Shown here: piece after piece, positions 35,457 through 41,867 of the stretch
Layout of the letters: every line of letters starts with the position of its first letter
Position numbering within the stretch: the first letter of the stretch is position 1
Source of the DNA: Actinomadura terrae
GTDB lineage: Bacteria; Actinomycetota; Actinomycetes; Streptosporangiales; Streptosporangiaceae
Assembly: GCF_022751215.1 (NCBI RefSeq)
Contig: NZ_JAICDG010000002.1
Span: 62,001 to 126,000 of the forward strand
DNA length: 64,000 nucleotides
Direction of reading: 5' to 3'
The notes under the pieces: generated by a model
What the model was told of the DNA's origin: nothing
The model's database searches: none
What the model saw: the letters and a program-made list of their open reading frames with translations, nothing else
Translations under genes and position numbers: made by a program

Positions 35457-36917
35457 TCAGTCGGCACAGACGGTGCCGGGCGCAGGCAGAACGAGGTCGG
35501 TCAGATACCGGTTGGTCGCCTCCCGGACGCACCGCGACGACAGGATCATGCTGTAGTCGTCACCCTCCCGGCCGAGGACGAGGCTGCCACGGAACTGCTC
35601 GGCGAACGCCTGACCAGCCGCATGCGGCGCGTGCGCCTGATGCGTCGACTGGACGACGAGCGCACGCGGCGCGTCCGGTATCTCTCCTCCGGCGCGTACG
35701 GCCTTCCCGCCCACCGGCCAGCCCACACACCCGATGAGGTTGGCCCAGCCGGACACCGCCCCGCCGAGATGCGGCGACCGCGCCCTGAGCGCCTGCCGCG
35801 CCCGCTCGGCCTGCTTGAACGTCCGGATCTGCCGGGGCGTGTCGAGACACCCGCTCACCTGCGCCTGGACGGGGTCGAGCGTCCGGTCGGGCGTCGTGGC
35901 GAACCCCGACGCGTCCCCACCCTGCGCCTTGACGATCGCCTCCGCCAGCCGGGGCCAGGTGAAAGCCGCGAGGTTCAGGTAGTCCTGGGTGGCCTCGCGG
36001 ATGTCCTCGCCCGTCATCTTCCTTCCGGCTTCGACGGGAATGGGCTCACGATCGGCCCGGGCGACGAGCGCGTCGTACTCCACGCCGACGTCACGTCCCT
36101 TCAGTGCGCATTTGTCATCGGTGGTGCACCAGGCCGCGAAACGGTTGAAGGAGTCCTCGGCGGCGGACGCCTCGCCGAGCGCCTGGTCGAGCGGCGAGCC
36201 GGTGTCGTCGAGCGCGGTGTCGGCGTTCAGCGTGCGGAGCCGTCCGGGGAAAAGGGTGGCGTAGGTGCGTCCGAGCAGGGTGCTGTGCATGATCCCGTAC
36301 CAGTTGAGCTGCCGCTCCCCGAGGTTCACCCGCAGCGCCTCGAAGTCGCGCGCGGTGCTCGTGGCATCGACGTTGGCGACAAGCGGACCGTTGCGGCGCA
36401 GGCAGTCCTGAGCGAACGCACGGTTGTGCTCGGCAAGCCTGCTGAAGGCGGCCCGATCCTTAGGAAAATGCGTGACACCCTCGGGCTTGATCGGCACCGC
36501 GCACCGGACGGGCGCACTGTGCCCCACCCCACGCGGATCGATCGCGACGATGTCGAACCGCTGCGCCATCGCCCCGGCGAGCTCGGGAAACCCGCTGCGC
36601 ATCGCGAACCTCAGCTGCTCGACCGCGGAACGTCCGGCCCCGTTGTTGAGCAGCAGCGTCCCCTGCCGACGCGCCGGATCACTGGCCGGCCGCCGGACGA
36701 GGGCCAGATCGACCTGAGCTCCACGCGGCTTCGCCCACTCCACCGGCACCCGCATCGTGCCGCACTGCATGCCGATGAACTCGGCGTCAGTACACGCACG
36801 CCACTCGATCGTGCGCGCCTGTGCCTGCGCGGGCGCGGTGAACACGGGCGACAGGATCACCCCGGCCGCCAGGACGACGACCCCGGCCCGCCGTCCACGC
36901 CTGGAAAGTCCGCTCAT
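35457..36917 (-). CDS. Secreted TAP-like alpha/beta-hydrolase lacking the catalytic triad
   Basis: The 486-residue protein has a signal peptide (cleavage near AQAQA, residues 30-35). It follows the tripeptidyl-aminopeptidase fold: ACTDAEFIGMQCGTMRVPVEW, FDIVAIDPRGVGHS and LNWYGIMHSTLLGRTYA. The TAP-like C-terminal domain ends YLTDLVLPAPGTVC. The nucleophile elbow, normally GxSxG, reads G208-I-M210-H-S212, with Met where Ser belongs. The acid position, usually Asp, is Gln427, and the His position is Tyr455 (EGDDYS). The oxyanion segment NPGGPGGSG is degraded to NNGAGRSA. All three triad residues therefore differ while the fold is kept, so it is probably a non-catalytic secreted protein. It is divergent from a TetR gene. 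Confidence 0.85.
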   Translation of the reverse strand: MSGLSRRGRRAGVVVLAAGVILSPVFTAPAQAQARTIEWRACTDAEFIGMQCGTMRVPVEWAKPRGAQVDLALVRRPASDPARRQGTLLLNNGAGRSAVEQLRFAMRSGFPELAGAMAQRFDIVAIDPRGVGHSAPVRCAVPIKPEGVTHFPKDRAAFSRLAEHNRAFAQDCLRRNGPLVANVDATSTARDFEALRVNLGERQLNWYGIMHSTLLGRTYATLFPGRLRTLNADTALDDTGSPLDQALGEASAAEDSFNRFAAWCTTDDKCALKGRDVGVEYDALVARADREPIPVEAGRKMTGEDIREATQDYLNLAAFTWPRLAEAIVKAQGGDASGFATTPDRTLDPVQAQVSGCLDTPRQIRTFKQAERARQALRARSPHLGGAVSGWANLIGCVGWPVGGKAVRAGGEIPDAPRALVVQSTHQAHAPHAAGQAFAEQFRGSLVLGREGDDYSMILSSRCVREATNRYLTDLVLPAPGTVCAD

Positions 36918-36949
36918 GCCAGCTCCTTAGAGACAGTTATCTACGCTAG

Positions 36950-37040
36950 AAGCTATAACTAACCTGACAGTCTCCTCGCGCCTCGTCAAGGGGGCGGGCC
37001 CCGCGAGTTAGAAGGACTACTGTCGGCGATAAGCTTTAAC
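36950..37040. promoter_or_regulatory. Repeated AAGCTWTAAC sites in divergent promoter
   Basis: AAGCTATAAC (36950-36959) and AAGCTTTAAC (37031-37040) are direct repeats in the AT-rich gap between the pseudo-hydrolase and TetR genes. The first is also part of an inverted repeat AGTTAT...ATAACT (36935-36960). They are candidate TetR operators controlling both genes. Confidence 0.4.
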
Positions 37041-37063
37041 CGAGGGTGGAAAGGGGCGGTGAC

Positions 37064-37714
37064 ATGGTGGTGGCGAAGGGCGCGACGTCTCCCCGCGAGA
37101 GGTACCGGGCGCAGGTCCGCGAGGAGATCAAGGAACGGGCGTGGGAGCAGATCGCCACCGCCGGAGCGTCCGCGCTGTCCCTCAACGCGATCGCCAAGCA
37201 AATGGGCATGAGCGGCCCCGCCCTCTACCGCTACTTCGCCGGCCGCGACGAGCTGATCACAGAGCTGATCAAGGACGCCTACCGCAGCCAGGCCGACACC
37301 CTCAAGGCCGCCGTAGCGGACGGCCCCGACCTGGCCACCCTCGCCCACGCCCTACGCCGCTGGGCCCTGGACGACCCGCAGCGCTACTTCCTCCTGCACG
37401 GCACCCCGATCCCCGGCTACCACGCCCCCGACGAGACCACCGCGATAGCCGACGAGGTCATGCGCCTGGTACTGGACGCCTGCCAGGAAATCCCGTCCAC
37501 CGCCCCGCCCACCGAATTCGAAGAACACCTGGAAACATCCCGCCATTGGGCCCAAGGCCATCCCGCCCCACCCCAGGCGCTACACCGCGCCCTATCGACG
37601 TGGACGCGCGTCCAGGGCGTCCTCTCCCTGGAACTAGCCGGCCACTTCGCCCCAATGGGCTTCGACCCAGCCCGCCTATTCGAGGCCGAGGTAGAAAGCC
37701 TGACAACCCCCTGA
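37064..37714 (+). CDS. TetR/AcrR family transcriptional regulator
   Basis: The helix-turn-helix is clear: ERYRAQVREEIKERAWEQI, then LSLNAIAKQMGMSGPALYRYFAGRDELI. The C-terminal domain (LATLAHALRRWALDDPQRYFLLHGTPIPGYHAP) belongs to the group often annotated TetR_C_33, in a protein of 216 residues. ATG 37064 is chosen because AAAGGGG lies at good spacing; the frame stays open to GTG 37046. It is divergent from the secreted pseudo-hydrolase gene, which is its most likely target besides itself. Confidence 0.9.
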   Translation: MVVAKGATSPRERYRAQVREEIKERAWEQIATAGASALSLNAIAKQMGMSGPALYRYFAGRDELITELIKDAYRSQADTLKAAVADGPDLATLAHALRRWALDDPQRYFLLHGTPIPGYHAPDETTAIADEVMRLVLDACQEIPSTAPPTEFEEHLETSRHWAQGHPAPPQALHRALSTWTRVQGVLSLELAGHFAPMGFDPARLFEAEVESLTTP

Positions 37715-37757
37715 CCCACTTCCCAGCCGAGGCGCACCCCGCCACTCGCCTGGCCCC

Positions 37758-38057
37758 CTAAGCCCGGGCCAGTTCCCGGACGACAAGCGCCACGGCATAC
37801 TCAACATCACTCACCGGCGTCATCCGCCGCCCATCGCCCCAGGTGAACCACCAGGCGCCCTCGAAGAAGTCGCACCCGACCTCAATAAGCCGCTGCGGCC
37901 GCCCGCGCCACACCACACTCAAGCCCGCCGGCGCCCCACGCCGCTCAACGACCCCGCACGTCAGCTCCGGACGTAGGTCGAGGACGGCTCGCAGCACGCC
38001 CAGATGCGCCTGCCGATCACCCAGAGGGGCGGGATACGCCTGCCAGCTCACACCCAT
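37758..38057 (-). CDS. Small hypothetical protein
   Basis: A 99-residue soluble protein with a beta-rich look: LTCGVVERRGAPAGLSVVWRGRPQRLIEVGCDFFEGAWWFTW. It resembles small proteins found near helix-turn-helix/DUF397 genes in Actinomadura-type genomes, though no named domain is known to me. ATG 38057 is preferred to longer starts because the upstream codons look non-coding; the ribosome-binding site is weak. It lies 92 bp downstream of the small gene at 38150 on the same strand. Confidence 0.65.
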   Translation of the reverse strand: MGVSWQAYPAPLGDRQAHLGVLRAVLDLRPELTCGVVERRGAPAGLSVVWRGRPQRLIEVGCDFFEGAWWFTWGDGRRMTPVSDVEYAVALVVRELARA

Positions 38058-38149
38058 GACACACCCATGACGGTTCACCTCACAGTTCGTCCGTAGGGAA
38101 CGGCGCGGCCGGTAGATCCGGGGGGCGGGACCACCGACCGCGCCGCGCT

Positions 38150-38389
38150 TCATCCAGACCCAGCCGCGCGCTGACGCGCCCGCTGAGCCTGCTGATCGAG
38201 GGCCTCACGCAACAGCGACGCAGAAGGATGCATGAGCGTCGGCTCCACACCCGCAGTGGGGTCGTGCAGGCTGGCGACCCACTCGCCCAGCCGACCGTCC
38301 TGCCGCACGGCCCGCCAGATCCGCCACCCACCGAAGTCGCCCCGCAGCGACTCCAGCTCCCACTCGTCCCGCGCTCGCCCGTCCATCAC
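38150..38389 (-). CDS. Small hypothetical protein
   Basis: A 79-residue protein, WELESLRGDFGGWRIWRAVRQDG being its conserved-looking N-terminal part. Short proteins with the same LRxxFxGWxIW pattern are common beside DUF5753 helix-turn-helix genes in Streptosporangiales. GTG 38389 and ATG 38386 are adjacent start options, with AGGGGG upstream. It is divergent from the helix-turn-helix gene at 38509. Function unknown. Confidence 0.7.
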   Translation of the reverse strand: MMDGRARDEWELESLRGDFGGWRIWRAVRQDGRLGEWVASLHDPTAGVEPTLMHPSASLLREALDQQAQRARQRAAGSG

Positions 38390-38508
38390 CCGACCCCCTG
38401 CCCGCTCACCTGCCCGAATCGTGCGACAACCCTCACACGCTCAACTACTCTCAGCTACAGCCCCAACACTCCCCAGGCCCCACCCCAGGCCTCCCGAGGA
38501 GGTTCCCC

Positions 38509-39342
38509 ATGACGAAGGAAGAAGCCGGGTACACCCGCGACCCGCTCCTCCGGACGTTTGGCGTGGTCCTGCGCGCCTACCGGGAGGCGGCGGGCGCGTC
38601 ACGCCCTCAGCTCGCGCAGGCGCTTGGCTGCCAACCGGGGTGGATTGAAAAGCTAGAGACCGCCCAGAAGCCATGCTCCGAAGCCACCGCCGATGACCTG
38701 GACGTGTACTTCCAGACGCCGAAGCGCCTGTTCTGGAAGATGTGGTTCGAGATCAAACGCGAGGGCAAACACGTCGCGGCGCCTCCGGGATTCTCCAGGT
38801 ACGCCGAGATCGAAGCCAAAGCTGTCGCGGGCCGCTTCTTCGAGGCTCAGGTAGTGCCTGGCCTGCTTCAGACACCGGCCTACGCGCGGGCGGTCCTGAA
38901 CTCCGGGCTGGCCCCCGAGATGCTCGAAGAGCGCGTGGCCTCGCGTATGGGACGACAGGAGATCCTGGCTCGCGACGATGCGCCCCGCATGTGGTTCGTC
39001 CTCGACGAGGCTGTGCTACGCCGATGTGTGGGCGGACCAAGGGTGATGGCGGAGCAGTTGACACGATTGATTGATTTGTCTACATCAAACCACAAGATCG
39101 AGGTTCGTATTCTTCCATTTTCGTCGGTGACTTACGCTGGCCTTGATGGAACATTCTCTGTCCTCAGCCTTCCCGACAGGGATGATGTTGCGTATCATGA
39201 GGGCCCGGAAATCAGTCAAGTTACGAGTGTCGGGGCTACTGTCGCCGAATACACAGTTCGCTTTGACCTGGTGATGGGAGAGTCGCTGCGAAACGAGGAC
39301 TCTCTCAAGATGATCAGAGAGATTTTGGAGGGTTACGCGTGA
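38509..39342 (+). CDS. Helix-turn-helix protein with DUF5753 domain
   Basis: An Xre-type helix-turn-helix (residues about 14-65: FGVVLRAYREAAGASRPQLAQALG) is followed by the DUF5753 effector domain. That domain includes EAQVVPGLLQTPAYARAVL, RMGRQEIL, VLDEAVLRR and IRILPFSS-like EVRILPFSS. The family works with DUF397 partners, and members include Streptomyces regulators of development such as BldB/WhiJ-type systems. The two following genes encode such DUF397 proteins. GAGGAGG precedes ATG 38509. The last third (about 39050-39310) is clearly richer in A+T than the rest, which suggests a mosaic or recent acquisition. Confidence 0.94.
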   Translation: MTKEEAGYTRDPLLRTFGVVLRAYREAAGASRPQLAQALGCQPGWIEKLETAQKPCSEATADDLDVYFQTPKRLFWKMWFEIKREGKHVAAPPGFSRYAEIEAKAVAGRFFEAQVVPGLLQTPAYARAVLNSGLAPEMLEERVASRMGRQEILARDDAPRMWFVLDEAVLRRCVGGPRVMAEQLTRLIDLSTSNHKIEVRILPFSSVTYAGLDGTFSVLSLPDRDDVAYHEGPEISQVTSVGATVAEYTVRFDLVMGESLRNEDSLKMIREILEGYA

Positions 39343-39551
39343 GCACCTCTGACCTGGCTAATCTCCAGTGGCGTAAGAGCAGTCGCAGCAGTGGGCAAGG
39401 TGGTCAGTGTGTCGAAGTCGCAACTCACACCACGATGATCGCTGTCCGTGACTCCAAGGACCCGAACGGACCTCGGCTGGCTTTCAGCGCTGCCGAGTGG
39501 CATGGGTTCACGCAGCGTGTGAAGGCAGATCACCTCCACGTGAGGGGCTAG
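39339..39551 (+). CDS. DUF397 domain protein
   Basis: A 70-residue DUF397 protein with the family signature LQWRKSSRSSGQGGQCVEVA, then VRDSKDPNGPRLAFSAAEWHGFTQRV. GTG 39339 overlaps the preceding stop codon (GTGA), so translation is coupled to the helix-turn-helix protein. DUF397 proteins act with DUF5753 regulators in a toxin-antitoxin-like or developmental switch pairing. Confidence 0.93.
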   Translation: MSTSDLANLQWRKSSRSSGQGGQCVEVATHTTMIAVRDSKDPNGPRLAFSAAEWHGFTQRVKADHLHVRG

Positions 39552-39553
39552 CC

Positions 39554-39805
39554 ATGGTTGTGTCGGACGTCCAGTGGCGTAAAAGTAGCCGCAGCAGTGG
39601 TCAAGGTGGCGACTGTGTCGAAGTCGGCCAGTGGCGCAAGAGCAGCCGCAGCGGTGGTCAGGGCGGCAACTGCGTCGAGCTCGCCGACGCGACGTCCGCG
39701 ATCTTGATGCGGGATTCCAAGGACCCAAGCGGACCTCGGCTAGCGCTCACCCCAGCCGCCTGGCGGGCCTTCATCCAGCACGTAGGGCGGACCCCCTCGC
39801 CTTAA
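39554..39805 (+). CDS. DUF397 domain protein with internally duplicated N-terminal motif
   Basis: An 83-residue DUF397 protein that starts 2 bp after the preceding stop codon. The signature QWRKSSRSSGQGGDCVEV is repeated at once as QWRKSSRSGGQGGNCVEL. The rest (ILMRDSKDPSGPRLALTPAAWRAFIQHV) is present once. The DNA copies begin at 39572 and 39629, 57 bp apart. Both resemble the copy at 39366 in the preceding gene, pointing to unequal recombination between neighbours. The first CRISPR-like repeat begins 28 bp after its stop codon. Confidence 0.85.
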   Translation: MVVSDVQWRKSSRSSGQGGDCVEVGQWRKSSRSGGQGGNCVELADATSAILMRDSKDPSGPRLALTPAAWRAFIQHVGRTPSP

Positions 39806-39833
39806 GGCACCGGTAGACAGCGAGTTGCGACGT

Positions 39834-40194
39834 GTTGCGGCCTCCCTAAGGACCGATGAGGGCAGGAGGACGCAGCGCAGGCGGCGGGAACCCTCATGTC
39901 GAGAACCCTCGCAGGGGCGATGAGGACTCCGGATGCGACACCCGAACCTCGACCGCGAGGTGTTGCGAACCCTCGCAGGGGCGATGAGGACTTGAACGTC
40001 GTCGTCACGCAGCCGCTCCTGGCGGTCTTGTTGCAAACCCTCGTGAGAGCGATGAGGACGTCGAGCTGGCCGTCCGCGACCGGATGGACGAGACCGGGTT
40101 GCGAACCCTCGTGAGGGCGATGAGGACGTGAGGTCGCGCCATTGGGCGGGGTCGCCGAGCAGGTGTTGCGAACCCTCGTGAGGGCGATGAGGAC
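39834..40194 (-). CRISPR. CRISPR array segment 1 (6 repeats, 5 spacers)
   Basis: Thirty-base repeats lie at 39834, 39898, 39962, 40030, 40098 and 40165 (start positions). Spacers are 34, 34, 38, 38 and 37 bp. On the + strand the repeat begins GTTGCGAACC, has a short hairpin (CCCTC-GT-GAGGG) and ends CGATGAGGAC. The two leftmost repeats are degenerate, while those at 40098 and 40165 are identical. Decay on the left and the shared flank on the right suggest the leader is on the right and transcription runs on the minus strand. The 3' end of the repeat RNA would then be TTCGCAAC. No cas gene is present in the window. Confidence 0.9.
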
Positions 40195-40285
40195 CCCACG
40201 GTAAAGCCGCAGGTATGCGAAGGGAAGTAGGGCTAGCTGGATGCGGATTCTTCAGCGATCCGCCGGTTGCGTTGCCGTCCCCCGG
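40195..40285 (-). repeat. Leader-like flank, copy 1
   Basis: About 91 bp starting CCCACGGTAAAG directly after the last repeat of segment 1. It is closely matched by 40666-40753 after segment 2: both share GAAGGGAAGTAGGGCT, TTCAGCGATCCG and GTTGCCG. The shared position beside the best-preserved repeat makes it the likely leader. Confidence 0.75.
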
Positions 40286-40309
40286 CACCTACGTCGGCGG
40301 CGGCGTGGT

Positions 40310-40665
40310 GCCGCGAACCCTCGCGGGGCGATGAGGGCCCGCACGATTACATCGTGTGGCTCCAAGCGTCGAAGTTGCGAACCCTACGCAGGGGCGGTGA
40401 GGACCGGAGGCTGGTGGACGGCCTGACGTCGTCTACCCCGAGTTGCGAATCCCCGCAGGGGCGATGAGGACCAGTCCGAGACGTGGGGCGCCTCTATCTG
40501 TGGTGTTGCGAACCCCCATGGAGGCGATGAGGACCTGTCTGGACGAGGTGATCGAGAACCACTACGAGTTGCGAACCCCCGTGGGGGCGATGAGGACGTC
40601 GCCAAGAGCTTCGGGGGCTTCTGGAACTTCGGCACGTTGCGAACCCCCGGGGGGGCGATGAGGAC
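40310..40665 (-). CRISPR. CRISPR array segment 2 (6 repeats, 5 spacers)
   Basis: Repeats start at 40310 (29 bp, degenerate), 40374 (31 bp), 40442, 40505, 40569 and 40636. Spacers are 35, 37, 33, 34 and 37 bp. Repeat stems vary: CCCTACGCAGGGG, CCCCGCAGGGG, CCCCCATGGAGG, CCCCCGTGGGGG and CCCCCGGGGGGG. Base pairing is mostly kept. As in segment 1, the leftmost repeat is the most decayed and the right end abuts the leader-like flank, so both segments have the same polarity. Confidence 0.88.
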
Positions 40666-40753
40666 CCACGGTAAAGGCGCAGGTCGCGAAGGGAAGTAGG
40701 GCTTGCTGATCGGGGATGCTTCAGCGATCCGTCGGTTCTGTTGCCGACCCCGG
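40666..40753 (-). repeat. Leader-like flank, copy 2
   Basis: About 88 bp starting CCACGGTAAAGG next to the last repeat of segment 2. It matches copy 1 at 40195-40285 with scattered substitutions and short indels. Confidence 0.75.
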
Positions 40754-40819
40754 TGTGTCGCTGAAATGCCTTGATCAACTTTGTGTCGGTGATCCGGGTG
40801 GGTGAAGCGGTGCGTCCGA

Positions 40820-41002
40820 TCACGGTAGCTGGAACAGGTTTGGTCCCGTCTCCGCGCGCCACAGGTAGGAGCCCTGCCCGTATTCCTGATGCGTCGAGTA
40901 GGCGTAGCGGTGCAGCGTCCCTGGCCGCGCCGCCAGCTCGTCCACTGTGTAAGGGCGTCGCCTCTCAGTGTGCTTCGGGCTCCCGCCCCACAGAACCCGC
41001 AC
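40820..41002 (-). pseudogene. Possible coding remnant inside the CRISPR locus
   Basis: A 60-codon minus-strand frame encodes a segment with a normal protein look (RRPYTVDELAARPGTLHRYA, then YSTHQEYGQGSYLW). Flanking frames look like debris. It is not a shadow of any recognised gene. It may be the remains of a gene, perhaps once longer, between the CRISPR segments. No family is recognised and no start signal is visible. Confidence 0.25.
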
Positions 41003-41163
41003 CGCTCATCGTGCACCTGGCCCCCGGCGACGGCGGCGTCGCTGCGGGCAGTGAACCGCCAGCAGGTCGCCGTAATCCGACCCAGGCGAGCTGGGCACCG
41101 CCCTCACCTGATCCTCGTGCGGTGTGCGAACTTTACTATCCGCGCGAAGCCCAGCCGGTGCTT

Positions 41164-41261
41164 GCTGCGAACCCCTGTAGGGGCGATGAGGAGGCGTCAA
41201 GCTGCAGGTCGACGTCGGCGCCGCGTTCGTGTTGCGAACACTGGTAGGGCTCTATGAGGGC
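41164..41261 (-). CRISPR. CRISPR remnant (2 repeats, 1 spacer)
   Basis: Two repeats at 41164-41193 (GCTGCGAACCCCTGTAGGGG, then CGATGAGGAG) and 41231-41261 (31 bp, strongly degenerate) flank a 37-bp spacer. They lie 499 bp right of segment 2 and have no leader-like flank. The second repeat ends 4 bp before the stop codon of the DUF4232 gene. Confidence 0.7.
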
Positions 41262-41265
41262 CTGG

Positions 41266-41850
41266 TCAGGGGTGGGTCCAGGCTGTGGTTTTCAGGGTGC
41301 CGGTGGTGCCTAGGTCTAGGGTTCCGGCGGGTTTGATGGTTTGGGGTGGGTGGCCTGGGGCTGGGGTTATCTGGAGGTAGATGCCTTTGACTGGGGGATT
41401 TACCGAGTCGGCTACTGTGTTTCGCCAGACTACTATTGCCTCGGCTGTTTTGCCGGGGGCGATTTTCAGGGGGCGCGGGCCTGGGTCTTTTACTTCTGTG
41501 GGGCCTTGGACGATCTTGATCGGGGCCGGTTTGCGGGAGGCGTCCAGGACGGTCAGGGCGGGGTAGCCGTTCAGGGGGTAGGGCTTCTTGCCGCAGTTGG
41601 TCAGCTTGATCCGCATCGCGCGTAGGCCGAGGGCGGCGTCTGGTACGTCCGAGGTGATGGAGACGCCGTCCGGGGGGCAGGAGGGGGACGGCGACGGGGA
41701 CAGTGCGGATCGGGGGAGCATCGACGGTGGTGCGGGCGTTGGGGGCGGCGAAGCGGCGGTGGTGTCGGTGGACGACGCGGAACCGCACGCGCCGCCGCAC
41801 AGCACCACCGCCGCGGCGATGATCGGCCAGGCTCGGAGACGGGGGGTCAC
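41266..41850 (-). CDS. DUF4232-type lipoprotein
   Basis: A 194-residue predicted lipoprotein: the signal ends near CGGACGS (Cys22), followed by a Ser/Pro/Thr-rich linker. The C-terminal beta-rich domain has the DUF4232 pattern ALGLRAMRIKLTNCGKKPYPLNGYPALTVLD and APGKTAEAIVVWRN. Such domains are frequent on actinobacterial surface proteins; their ligand is unknown. GTG 41850 is the likely start. The gene lies 17 bp downstream of the serine hydrolase gene on the same strand, so the two are probably cotranscribed. Confidence 0.82.
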   Translation of the reverse strand: MTPRLRAWPIIAAAVVLCGGACGSASSTDTTAASPPPTPAPPSMLPRSALSPSPSPSCPPDGVSITSDVPDAALGLRAMRIKLTNCGKKPYPLNGYPALTVLDASRKPAPIKIVQGPTEVKDPGPRPLKIAPGKTAEAIVVWRNTVADSVNPPVKGIYLQITPAPGHPPQTIKPAGTLDLGTTGTLKTTAWTHP

Positions 41851-41867
41851 CCCGTCAGCATGCCAGG

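Noticed and set aside
40384..41016. A 210-codon frame across CRISPR segment 2
   Set aside because: Its translation consists of repeat-derived RGFAT/SSSP motifs; the DNA pattern is repeat-spacer, not coding.
39834..41261. Assignment of the CRISPR segments to a specific Cas type
   Set aside because: The repeat end resembles several types, and without cas genes the subtype cannot be stated from this window.
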